Part shown: positions 53,923 through 64,000 of the stretch, in pieces
Layout of the letters: the number at the start of each line of letters is the position of its first letter
How positions within the stretch are numbered: position 1 is the stretch's first letter
Origin: Polychytrium aggregatum
Lineage: Eukaryota > Chytridiomycota > Chytridiomycetes > Polychytriales
Direction of reading: 5' to 3'
Assembly (NCBI RefSeq): GCF_025602895.1
Contig: NW_026516229.1
Coordinates: forward strand, 310,001-374,000
DNA: 64,000 nt
Position numbers and translations under genes: made by a program
The notes under the pieces: generated by a model
What the model was told of the DNA's origin: nothing
What the model saw: only the letters and a program-made list of their open reading frames with translations
Databases searched by the model: none

Positions 53923-54272
53923 GGGTGGTGGTGACCGATGTTGGTCGCTGCCAGCATGGATGATATCTGTCGCCAATACACCTCGCTTCTGTTCCCACAG
54001 TCGTCGATTCCAATCGCAGCGGTGCTTGGGAAGCCTTCCGGGCTCCTGCAGCACCCCGAGAGTCTTGGTCCTCACAGCACCTCGAGGATGCACATATCTC
54101 GGCGGCACCAATATCTATCCACCCGAACATCGAACCCATGCGCCTGTGCATTCCGCCACCGCCCAAGCCACACAACGTGCGCGCTTGTTGTCTGTCCCCA
54201 AACTGCCGTCCAGCGGCCTTCCAGGTGCCACAGCGGGCGCAATCTTTTTTTTTCTTCCCCCGTTCCTCGCGC

Positions 54273-54279
54273 TATAAAA
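54273..54279 (+). promoter_or_regulatory. TATA box of the symporter gene
   Basis: TATAAAA lies 170 bases before the start codon, right after a T-rich tract; a good consensus at a plausible distance. Confidence 0.5.
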
Positions 54280-54442
54280 CCTGGTCGGGCAGCAAGCCTC
54301 TCTCGCCGTCTGTTCTGTCCTGCATCTTTGCCTGGAACGCACTCCGATCTCCCGGTCCCCGGCGTCTCCCATCTGCCCCAGGGCTTCATACCGCTTCGTC
54401 TCCCGCCGGACCTCCCCCCCCCCAAAGCACCTCTTTGTCGCC

Positions 54443-56354
54443 ATGGGCTATCCAAGTTTCACCGTCGAGGTCGTCCTCTACTATGTCACCCTTGCGCTCT
54501 TCTTTGCCATCGGCTGCTACGCCGGCTTCCGCGCCCGCAACCAAACCAAGGACTCTTTCCTGAGTGCCCGCGGCACCCAGGGCTGGTTCTCGCTCGGCGC
54601 CAACTTTTTCGCCTCGGGTACGTTGTGTGCTGGCTGCTGTCCGGCCAGTCCCAGTCCCAGCCTCAGTCCCAGTCTCGGTCCCAGTCTAACGATTTGGACG
54701 CCTCTCTGTAGGTCTGGGTGTCTGGACCATCTTTACTCTTCCCCAGGTCGGCTCCGACCCCCAGCTCGGTGTCGTCGGCGCTGTCGGCTATGCCATTGCC
54801 TGCATTGCGCCCATCCTTCTGCTGGCCTGGATGGGTCCCGCTGTCCGCCGCTGGGCCCCCAACGGCGTGACCGTCACCGATTTTGTGCTCATGCGCTTCG
54901 GCTGGTCGGGCCTCTTCCTGACCGTCCTGATCTCGATCGTGTACATGACTGTCTATCTGTCCTCGGAGCTGACTGCTCTCGGTGGTTTCCTGAGCTTCTG
55001 CGGCTTCAGCACCACCCAGCAGATCATTGCCCAGGTCATTGTCTGCATTTGCACGGCCACCTACACCGGTAAGCGGCGGCCGTCTGGGCAGCGGCGTGTG
55101 GGCCCTGCGACATGCGACATTCGCCATTCTGCCAAGCACAACAGCCTCTCACCCCCTGTCCTCGTGTTGTGATCTCTTTCTTTTGCATGCCAGCCGTCGG
55201 TGGCATGCCTGCCAGTCTGATCACCGACAAGTTCCAGTCCTTCACTGTCCTGGCGCTCTTTGTGATTGCCTCGATCGGCTTTGGCCTCAACGTCACCATC
55301 CCCGCCAGTGCCCCTCAGCAGTCGAACCTGTACCCCACCCGCGTCGGCTGGGAGTCGATCGTCACCCTCACTTGCGCCGTGACCTTTGCCAACATCTTCC
55401 ACCAGGTACGTCGCTGGCACCAGCACCGATATCAGCACCGATACCAGCACCGGCACCCACAGACTCTTGTCCAAACCTGGTTTCCATCATGAGATTCTAA
55501 CCTCCGCACCGCTGATGCGGATTTGTGGTTTCCAGGGCTACTGGCAGCGCGTCTATTCCTCAAAGGACGACCGCGAGCTCCGCAACTCGACCTACTTTGC
55601 CTCGGCTCTCACCTTCCCAATGTTCCTGCTGATCGGTCTTGCCGGCACCCTCTCGGTGTGGGCCGGCCTGACGCAGCAGATGGATGGCGGCGACTACAAT
55701 GCGCTCTTCAATGTCACGGCCACCCTCCCCGACTGGGTCAATGGATTTGTGGTCATCCTCGTTTCGGCCCTGATCTGCTCCTCGGTCGACACCCTCCAGA
55801 GCGCGCTCACTGCCTCGATCGTCAACGACCTGTCCCAGCGCAAGCTCAACCTCAAGTGGGCTCGTCTGATTGCTGCCCTCATCAACGTCCCTGCGCTCTT
55901 GATTGCCGCCATGAACGCACCTATCCTCAGCCTGTTCCTGATGGCCGACCTGTTTGCCGGCATGATTGCTGCCCCGATCCTGATCGGCTTCATCCCGTCG
56001 CTGCGCCACGTCGTCAACGGCTTTGACTTTTTGCTCGGCTTTGTGGGCTCGATTCTGTCGGTCTTCTTCTTTGGCTGGATCTGGGAGGGCAACGCGATGG
56101 CGGGTCTCCTCTTGCTGATGCCCCCGCTGTCGGTCCCCGGCGAGTCGATCGGCGCCTTCCTGATTGCGCCCATCGCCGGCATCTTCTTCTCGGTGCTGTC
56201 GGCCTACATCCGCCGAGGCATTCGCCGCCTCCGCGGACTCGAGGTCAACGTTGAGCTGACTGGCCGCCCCACTATCTGGTACGGCTACAACGCCGAGGAC
56301 AAGCCCAAGCCTGACGAAGACGCCCTCAAGGCCACGGTGACCCCCAGCGTCTGA
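54443..56354 (+). CDS. Sodium:solute symporter family transporter (DUR3-like)
   Basis: Four exons (54443-54617, 54712-55068, 55194-55405, 55536-56354) join in phase to 520 residues. About 13 membrane segments are visible, from VVLYYVTLALFFAIGCYAGF to IAPIAGIFFSVLSAYI. The SSS family hallmark around the substrate and sodium site is present: TYTAVGGMPASLITDKFQSF, preceded by FLSARGTQGWFSLGANFFASG. The region WVNGFVVILVSALICSSVDTLQSALTASIVND matches the conserved TM8 serine region. Length is shorter than yeast DUR3 urea permease (about 700 residues), so the substrate (urea, amino acid, choline or other) is open. The Asn-Glu-Asp tail at the C-terminus is cytosolic by prediction. Introns 1 and 3 contain short tandem repeats. 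Confidence 0.88.
54644..54690. repeat. AGTCCC-type repeat in a symporter intron
   Basis: About seven imperfect copies of CAGTCC/CAGTCT fill half of intron 1. Confidence 0.7.
55419..55453. repeat. 12-base repeat in a symporter intron
   Basis: Three copies near CAGCACCGATAT lie in intron 3 (55406-55535). Confidence 0.75.
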
Positions 56355-57319
56355 GGACGACCGGGGGGATGTGCGGATGTGTTCAAGACGTGGTGTCTTC
56401 CCGACCGGGAGGAGATCTGTCTGAAACGCCGCTAGTCTGTGTCTGCAGTCTTGTACAAACCTTTCTTTCTCTCCTCCTCCTCTTGCTTCAATCTCACCTT
56501 TTCAACTCACGGTAACAAGTCAAGCAAGCACTGGATTGATACGCACAAGGCTGGCTGTGGTGTGTGTTGGTGGGTGCTTGCATTTATGTGTCGTCGCCAC
56601 TGACGTCTCTGTCTCTGTCTCTGTCTCTCCTTCTGTCTCTATCACTCTATCCAGATGCATCCGTCACCTGTTCTCAACTTCAGCTTGTATCAAATCGGTC
56701 ATGTCCAACACTCTGATGGCACTAGGGGTGCTCAAACATTCATCGTTCATGGATGCTCCAAAAATACACTCCATTGGACCTTGATGCTTTGGGCTGAGAT
56801 CATACCCTCATAACCTGACCAAGGCAATGCTTGCGAAGGGAAGCTGCCATCATCCTTGGGCCACCTGAACCACCGCCACCATCAAGCAGAGGACAAGCCA
56901 ACACGCAAAGCCCGAAGCACACGGGGCAAAGCTGCCACCATCCGATGGCTGGCAGCAAGCCGCCATGGCACAAGATGTTCCTGAAGCGTGCAAAATCCCC
57001 GAGCAAAATGGACAAAAGGAACAGGCAAGAACAGGCAAGGCGGAACTTCCGGGGATATGCGATACGCTCGAGCTGCTGCTTTGGTTGTTGCGCTTTGCCT
57101 GTTTTTCGCTGCTGTTGCTGTTGCTCTTGCTGTTGCTGCTGGCGGTGAGCCGAGGATCGGTCTGCGGGGGATCCAATCCCCCGTTATCTGTCTGGCTGTG
57201 GTCGCGGCTGCCCCGGGTCCGCGTGGTTGCGCTCCTCTGCAGGTTTGATGGTCTGCAGCGGGGGAGGAGGATGTTCGGACGGTGCCATATGCGGATGTGT
57301 GGAGCGCGAATATGCAATG

Positions 57320-57392
57320 CGTGATGTGTCATGTGCGATGTGTCATATGTGATGTGTCATGTGCGATGTGTGATATGTGATATGTGATGTGG
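57320..57392. repeat. GTGATATGT-type purine-pyrimidine repeat
   Basis: Repeated variants of GTGCGATGTGTCATATGTGAT, 9-18 bases, in the intergenic region. Confidence 0.75.
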
Positions 57393-58436
57393 TGTGAGGT
57401 GTGCGATGCCATAACCAGTTCTCGTTGCAGCCCGGGTCCGGATGAAGTGTGATGAGGGTCGGAATGGAAGGGCCCCTCGATGTCACGGCACGCCGCCGCC
57501 ACCAGCAGCGAATCGGCCGCTTGCAGCCGGTGTGCTTTGGCCACCCTTACAGCATTGGTCCGGGTGCGGTGATGATGCATGAGCAATGCTGATGATGCTG
57601 ATGCAGAGGGCGGGATCCAGTCTGCAACTGAATACATTCTCGCGATACATTGTGATTCTGCTTTGACTCTCTCCTCTGCCGCTGCTGGCCCTGGTGGAAT
57701 TGGATTCCGCTGTCAATCCCGCCGCCAATTCCGCCGTGAGCGATCAGGCCAAACCCCCACAAGCACGCGGCGCTGCTGATTCGCGACTGATTCGCGACTG
57801 GGCCCAATGTCCCAGATCACCCGCCGCTTCCGTTGTCATGGCGGCTGACTGTCCTTGGTCGCCTTGCGTTTTCGACAGCCACCCAGGTAACGAATACAAA
57901 GCAGGTCAAGGCGGAAAGACCCCACTTGCGCGCTCTCTCTGCTCGACCTCGGCCTGGCGCGGCAGCGGGCGTGTTGCGCGGCGTTCGATGGGCTGCAAAC
58001 GGCGGCCGCGGCCCTGGAGCGGGTCTGATGCAGCAACAGGAGAGTTTTGCTGCGAGGGCCGAGCGACATGCACGGCTCGGCGGCAAGCCAAACACAGCCG
58101 AGGGCTGAGCCGCGCAGCACAGCCGGGTTTGTCAGTCGTGGTGGCCACGGACGAGACGGATGGAAAATGGGCCTGCGACCGAAAGCGACCGGGGACAAGC
58201 TGCAAAGAAAGGAGGGCGTGGGGGGCGTGGTGCGGCTCGGCGCGGCATGGTGCGGCATGGCAGCAGGGAAAGGCGAACGTGTCCAGCAGAGAGGTTTGCA
58301 GCGATGACCAGCGGCCAGCGAGAATGTCCAGTGGTGGATGGGTGGTGGTTGATGATGATGGACTGGGGCGGCAACAGCCAAAGGACATGCGCTTCCCACA
58401 GCAAACAAGTGCAGCCATGACGACAGCAGCAACAGG

Positions 58437-58520
58437 CGAACAACAAATGCAACAACCACAACAACAAATGCAACAACAACAGCAAATGCAACAAACGCAA
58501 TAACAAATGCAACAGCAAGC
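58437..58520. repeat. CAACAA/CAAATG repeat tract
   Basis: An A/C-rich tract of CAACAAATG and CAACAA units; it would encode poly-Gln/Met on the plus strand and is flanked by no domain. Confidence 0.75.
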
Positions 58521-58669
58521 CCAGCGGACACAAACAACCCAGCAAAGGGCGGCCATCACAAGCGAGCACGCCGGGGCACAAGGACATGGGCAGTCCAGCA
58601 GCCCTCGCCGTTTGGATCTCTTGGGTTCTTCGTTTGCGCTCTTTGCCGTCGGTGGTCGACCTGGTGTTG

Positions 58670-58815
58670 AACTCGGCACGCAACTCGGTATTCGACTTGG
58701 TGTTGAACTCGGTATTCGACTTGGTGTTGAACTCGGTATTCGACTTGGTGTTGAACTCGGTATTCGACCTGGTGCTGAACTCGGTATTCGACTTGGCGTT
58801 GAACTTGCCATTCGG
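58670..58815. repeat. 24-base minisatellite
   Basis: Five to six units of GGTATTCGACTTGGTGTTGAACTC with few substitutions. The unit length is a multiple of three, so it keeps frames open on both strands. Confidence 0.88.
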
Positions 58816-59015
58816 ACCTGTTCGCCAACTTGCTGTCCACTCCCCCCCCATTCAACCAACAGCCATTCAACCAACGCCCATTCAACCAACCCCGTTTAAC
58901 GCCTGGCCATTGGCCCTTATTATGTCTGCTCCTCCTCCGTCTGTCCATCGCTGCCGTCTCCAACACTTCTCTCGCCGATCCCTTCGACAAAGCCTGGCAG
59001 ATAGAGTTGACGACC

Positions 59016-62000
59016 ATGCCCGACCCATTCGCCAGCGCCGGTCCGCTCGCTGACACCAACATCGTCGCCCCATGGAGCGACAGCCCCAGCTCCAGCGTCG
59101 TTCGTTCTTTTGTTGCCTGGGTACGCTCGCTTTCATCACCGCTCCCGGCTGCTTCTCGCTCGCCATCTGCTGTCGGTGCATACGCTTCGTCGCCCCGGCG
59201 GTCTCTGCGAAAGCGCCTCCGCATGCGCAACCCCCGCTTCCCGTCAACCTCTGGCTCCGAGGTCAGTCTCGACTCGCCCATGTCCATCGAGCAGCCTTCG
59301 CCCAGGGCCGAATCCGCTCGGCCCTGCTCGACCGACTCGTTCAGACCCGTCGTTCGCCGGCCCACCCGCACCGTCAAGTTCCGTCGGTTTTCGAGCCGGC
59401 ACTCCTCCAAACCCACCTGCAGACCAAGGGGGTCGCCAACAGCCACATCCCAGCCAAGCCCGCCCGTCTCCGCTTCCATCCCCGCTGGCCCTCCTGCCCT
59501 GCCCAGGGCCGCCCAGTCGCTGCCGTTTCTGTCGCCCGAGCTGCTGGGGAGCTATCTGCCCAAGCAACCCCGCCCTGCTCGGGAATCGTCCTTGCGCAGA
59601 GCCCAGAGCCTCACTCCCACCCACGTTGCGGCTCCTCTCACCCGAACCAGCTCGCTCGGCGCCGGCCATCTTGCCCATCGCACCGCCAGCCTCGATCGGG
59701 CCGCCCGCTCATCCTCGAAGCGGCTGTATCGACTGCCCAGTCTCCAGCCGCCCTCTGGTCTTGGCCTTTCCTCTGACTCACTGCAGTCGCCTCGTCTTGC
59801 CCATCCATCTGACTTGGCGGACCAGACCAGCCCTGGCCGTCCATCGAGCTTGGCAAGCACAACCGCTCTCGATCTCTCGCCTGGGTTCCTGCCGCCGCCT
59901 GGCCTCGATCAAGCAATGACTCCTGCTGCTGCAGATCCCGGGTTGGGCTACCTGAAGCCAGCAACAGATCCCGATGCAGGCTATCTCAGGCCAGCAGCCG
60001 GCCCCGAACTGCCTCGCACCCAGCTCGCTGGTCCCCACCCAGTCCCCGGCAACGACCTTGCTCGTTCCCACGCAGCCGCCAGCAGTAGTCTCCTCCAAGC
60101 GACCGGCTCCGGCCCTCCTTCGCAGGCCGCCAAGGACCCTCTCCCTCGCTCCCGTTCGACCCCAGTCCGCCCTGAGAAGCCCGCCCACCAGCTGATCCGG
60201 GAGCTGGAGGACCCCGCGCTCCATCCGCTGCAGACGCAAGATCTGCCGCGGCCTCCAGAGAGGCACTGGCCGCACGGCATTCCTCTGCCGCTGACAAAAA
60301 CCCGATCGCTGGAAAAGGCCCCGTCGTCGCCGGAAGCTCCTCGTTCCCACGAAAAAATCCCTCTCCAAGACCAGTCGCTCCTGCCCCAGCCTCAGCGCAA
60401 CGAGCTCTTGCGCTTGCCTTCGTACGAGCACTATCCAACCCATCCGCTTTCACTCCCGCCGCAAGCACACGTCCCGCTGGATCGCCCCGACGACAGCAGT
60501 CTTGTCCAAGCCTCCCTCTCCCAGATCCATCCTCCACAGAACGAGCCTCCAGAAACCCCTTTGCCTGATTCCTTGCAGAGCCATCGACCTCACAGCCAGT
60601 CCCGGCACCATCACCCAGCTCATTCCGACGATCCTGGTCGATCCCAGCACTCCCATTCCCACTCCCATTCCCACTCCCATTCCCATTCCTACTCCCACCC
60701 ACTCCTGAGCTCACATCAGCTCCAGCATCATCATTCGCACAAGCACCCTCGCTCCGATTCTCGGCCACACCTCCGCTCCCGGCACTCCCATCCGCACCTA
60801 CGCCGGCCGTCTGTCGCCTCAGTCGATCTGCAGCACAGCCCCCCTATTCCCATGGATTCTGCCTCGAACGGTGCATCAGGCAGTCCTTCACATGAGCGTC
60901 ATCTTGTCCATTTCGACGATCGCGACTCGGAGTACGCGTCATCAGCCTCTGATGGTCTCGGTCGTCTCTCGACCCGATCCCTGCACCGCAAAACCTCTCA
61001 CATGTGGGAGAAGATCCAAGCTTGGTCAAAGCGCCACGAGCGTAAGTAGCGGTCCTCGCCCGACACATGCGTCGGCGGTCTCATTGCTCTCCGCAGCCCG
61101 CTCGCCCTTGATCATTGTGCCGGTGCTATATCTTGCATCTGTGTGGAGGGGACGCATACCGCCCTGTCCCTCAGCTCACGCTCCTGCCCAATCTCCCTGC
61201 AGCTGAGCCCGTGCCTCGGGAGCACACCGTCCTGAAGAAAAAGTCGTCGTCCGACAAGATCCGCGTGTTTCTATCCAACATCAAGTTGCATGTCAAACGC
61301 CAGCCCAGCGACAGTGCACCTGAAATCGTTGATAGCTCCGACGACTCGGACGATCCAGAGGTCATTTCATCGCTGCCTCCTCCCCTCAAGCCGCTGGCTC
61401 CCCTGTCCAAGGGCAAGGACGCGACTCTTGATCTGGAAAGGCTCTTCACCGATACCAAGGCGTCGCCAGACTCGTCGGCTCGCGGCCAGCTCTCGTTCCG
61501 ACTCCGACTGCCCTGGAAGCGCGCATTTTACTCTCGCTCCGTGCCCGATCTCACCATGCCGACGCTGCTTGAGCAAGCCAGCTCGCTTCAGCCCCTCTCC
61601 GCGAGTCTGATGCCGCGCAGGCGCTCAACATCGTCCCTGTCCTCCATCTCGAGTGAAAGCAGCCAGCCTCGCTCGGACGTGGCCACGGTGGGCCGCGACC
61701 TCATCCAGCCCCGCTCCCACTCGCTTGCTCATATGGAAGACACCGACAGGCTCGTCAGTAGCGCCGACGCGGGCTCTGGCGCCAGCCCAACAAAATTGGT
61801 CGCCGAATCCCGTCCGATCGCCCGTGAGGGCGCTGCATCGGCTCCTCGTTCTGCCGACGCGAGCTTGGTTGTGATTCCTAGTCATGTTGGTCAAGCATCT
61901 ACTGATCCAGTCCGCGATCATCTGGACCCAGCTGCCCCACTGGCAGACCTCCAATCCGAGCCAGCGACTCTGAACGACGACTTTGAGGAGACTGGCGTGG

Positions 62001-63211
62001 CTTCGGCTCACCACCACACGAGTGCCGATGATTCGCAGAGCCTCAGCGACACAGCAACCTTCCAGGATCAGCCCATCGCCGCATCGGCTCTCTCGATCAC
62101 CATGTCGTCGGATACACTCTATCCTCCACCGGCGCGCCGCCCGTCTTCGACTTTTTCCGGGCCGCCCTCGCCAACATCCGCGGATGTGGCCCACTCCATC
62201 ATGACCCGGAAGCGCAGCCATCATGGCGTTGCCTCGGCACCCCGGCGCTCGTCCTCCAAAAGCTTCATCAAAATCAACCGGCCATCGCCCCCGCAGCGGC
62301 GCTCTTCGCTCTTCAACTGGGGCAAGAGCGCTGACTCTCCGACGAGCACCGACGAGCCCTCGAGACTCAAGCCCAGCAAGAGTAATCCCCAGATTGTGTC
62401 TGCTCCAATTGTGGTGCCCATACGCCGATCGTCGACACAAGAATCAGTCACCCACACCACCATTGTCCAGTCCCCTACAGAGTCGCAGCAGCTGTTGACA
62501 TCCCCTTCCATCATCAAAGTCTCCAACTACCCGGACATTTTGCCTGGATACGGGCCCACGACGCTCGAGCGCGCCCTGGAGGTGATTCGGATCCCCAGCT
62601 CGCCCATCCACTCGTACTCCCCGCTCATGATTCACGAGCTGCCGACCTCCTACCGGGACCCAAGCACCCACTGCGAGCGGTTGCGGATTGACTTTGAGTT
62701 TCAGGTGTACCTGATTTCATTCTTCAAGCTCTTCCTGGACCCAACCCTGCCAACGGTGGACCGTCTTCTGACCCACCAGCTCGTCGTCAATATGGTGCGC
62801 AACGACCCGTCGATCCGCCAGGCCATGTTGTGGAGAAAGCAAGGGCTGTCTGTGTGGCCGCACATTGTTCCGAACCTGCCCGAGGCTCTCGCACAGGATG
62901 TCGTGTTTCCCAAGGCAATGGCAACCGATGCGGCTGTCGAAGCGGCCCAAGCCCCAAGTGTGGTGCCACACAGACGAAGACGGCAGCTGGCCATGGAGCG
63001 CGCCAAGATGGGCGACAAGCTCAAGGTCGTTGATGTGCGCAACCGCAAAATGAATCCGCTGAGGTCGCCGCTGTCGAGGGTGCTGGCGTCGATCCATGAC
63101 TCTGAGCAGGCGATGCTGGAAGAGACCCTGCTGATGCGGTATGCCCAGCGACGTCGCATGTCACAGATGGCGGCTGGTCTTGTGGCCAACGGCTCGTTGG
63201 CTGCTGCGTAG
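59016..63211 (+). CDS. Large disordered Ser/Pro/Arg-rich protein with a conserved-looking C-terminal region
   Basis: Two exons, 59016-61041 and 61203-63211, join in phase to 1344 residues. No known domain is recognised. The first two thirds are disordered: many RRSSS/RSS and SPxxR patterns typical of kinase and 14-3-3 target sites, and a His-Ser repeat (about 60650-60720) with nearby His-rich stretches. The intron lies in a basic segment (MWEKIQAWSKRHE | PEPVP). From about 62520 the sequence looks structured: NYPDILPGYGPTTLERALEV, then RIDFEFQVYLISFFKLFLDP, TVDRLLTHQLVVNMVRNDPS, and a basic helical end (RRRRQLAMERAKMGDKLKVV). The start is the first in-frame ATG (MPDPFASAG); an upstream start is possible. 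A scaffold or regulator is a guess only. Confidence 0.7.
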
Positions 63212-63911
63212 TGCCGAGGTGCGGTGTCTCGAGTCTTCCTGCTGTGGTTCACGTTTCCTCCTTTCCTTCGTTTTTTTTTTTTTTGGGCTACATTCATACT
63301 CGCTCCTGTGTTCTTGAGCGCCGCAAGGCCAGCCGCTCCCCCTGGGCGGCTGTTGCTCCGTTGGCTGTTGCTACTGTTTCCGCATGCGGCCCCTCCCAGT
63401 GCGGTGGTGGTGGGGCTGCAGATGAATGATGATGGTGCTTGGAATACACATGTTTGGAGAACTCTGGGCCTGCCTCAACCGTGGGGTGCGGGGATGCAGC
63501 GACAAATCTCTGCCCTCGATCTCAGTGCACGCTGCATCAACCGCATCAATCGCATTCGGTCGCATTGGCTTCGGGGCCCTGCAGAATCCGCCAAGATTTT
63601 GCTGCTGGTGGCGGCCAGGTTCCAGCCAGCCGCAGAACACTTTGGCGTCGGCTTTTCTCGCGCTCCTTCTCTCATCTGTTGTCGCCACTTGGCCGCCCTT
63701 TGGCTCCCCTTCCTCCCCTCCAGTCTGCGCCCAGCCGACCCGCCATCCCAATCCCGCCCTTTCCTCCGGCGAGCCCGAGCCCGTTGTCAAGCCGAACGAC
63801 TCGCCGTCCATCGCTGTGCATATCTACGGCCTCGCACCCCCCCCCTTGCACATCCGCCCATCCACCCGGCGGCCCATCCACCCAACCCGCACCAGCAACC
63901 CACCGGCCACG
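63212..63911. other. Intergenic region, no gene recognised
   Basis: It begins with the 3' end of the disordered protein gene, including a run of 14 T at 63272-63285, and ends in a pyrimidine-rich tract before the next gene. Confidence 0.5.
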
Positions 63912-64000
63912 ATGCTCGAGTCCTTCGGCGACGAGCCAAAGTCGCAGCACAACATGGCAATCCTGGTGCCGATGACGCTGTTCGGCTCTATCGGCGTCTT
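63912..64000 (+). CDS. Start of an unidentified protein (cut by window edge)
   Basis: An ATG after a C-rich leader opens a frame MLESFGDEPKSQHNMAILVP followed by MTLFGSIGVF, which looks like the beginning of a membrane segment. Only 29 codons are in the window, so it cannot be identified. The same frame is open further upstream, so an earlier start is possible. Confidence 0.4.
   Translation, partial: MLESFGDEPKSQHNMAILVPMTLFGSIGV

Larger units (their letters stand above)
53864..54442. other. Intergenic region with symporter promoter
   Basis: It holds the 9-base repeat, a run of T at 54245-54253, the TATA-like element at 54273, and a pyrimidine-rich leader ending in eight or more C before the symporter ATG. 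Confidence 0.55.
56355..59015. other. Long intergenic region with low-complexity DNA
   Basis: About 2.6 kb without a supportable gene. It contains TCTCTG repeats (56608-56640), GCTGTTGCT-type repeats (57105-57145), the ATGTG repeat at 57320-57392, the CAACAA/CAAATG tract at 58437-58520 and the 24-base minisatellite at 58670-58815. The long open frames on both strands consist of translated repeats (for example a Thr-Pro-Ser-Arg-Ile-Pro series) and have no domain. Confidence 0.55.

Noticed and set aside
57906-58889. Minus-strand open frame with a Ser-Thr-Pro-Ser-Arg-Ile-Pro series
   Set aside because: It is the 24-base minisatellite read in reverse plus low-complexity DNA; no other support.

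Overview
The window is nuclear DNA of a GC-rich, intron-rich fungus with a motile flagellated stage, most likely a chytrid-grade zoosporic fungus; the genus cannot be told from the sequence. The evidence is a fused five-domain AROM shikimate enzyme (a fungal and protist arrangement), short GT-AG introns of about 45-350 bases in almost every gene, and conserved axonemal proteins (an outer dynein arm docking subunit and ARMC2) that fungi without flagella lack. A delta24-sterol reductase also fits zoosporic fungi that make cholesterol-type sterols. No prokaryotic operon, CRISPR array, rRNA, convincing tRNA or complete transposon was seen.

Layout, left to right: an arrestin-like adaptor (-, 1-3129, cut by the window edge); AROM (+, 5400-10643); AMP deaminase (-, 10991-15903); a small EF-hand protein (-, 16567-17302); the WDR61/SKI8 WD40 protein (-, 17582-19968); a mini HMG-box/YABBY-like protein (-, 20788-21337) divergent from DHCR24 (+, 22005-24227); an AKR7-type aldo/keto reductase (-, 24708-26471); ODAD1/CCDC63-type docking-complex coiled coil (+, 27271-30645); a membrane-anchored GST-fold protein (-, 31416-33553); a Mis14/NSL1-like kinetochore subunit (-, 34207-35633); an HCN/CNG-like channel (+, 36169-39928); a GPI-anchored secreted protein (+, 40642-41634); a four-RRM RNA-binding protein (-, 42393-44744); ARMC2 (-, 45597-50286); a Tag-family 3-methyladenine glycosylase (-, 50568-51664); an F-box/LRR-like protein (+, 52016-53863); a sodium:solute symporter (+, 54443-56354); a large disordered basic protein (+, 59016-63211); and the start of another gene at the right edge.

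The genes do not form one pathway. They are a normal mixture of housekeeping metabolism (aromatic amino acids, purine nucleotides, sterols), RNA and chromosome functions (WDR61, RRM protein, NSL1, Tag), transport and signalling (arrestin, channel, symporter) and flagellar assembly (ODAD1, ARMC2). Most gene models below were built by joining exons at GT-AG sites so that phase is kept and family motifs are continuous.

The non-coding part is rich in short tandem repeats, many of them inside introns, and holds two copies of a dispersed repeat (about 16190-16500 and 30838-31110). The most interesting items are the channel with a non-canonical pore, the fungal DHCR24, the GST-fold protein with a membrane tail, the Tag glycosylase with a basic leader, and the intron-borne repeats.
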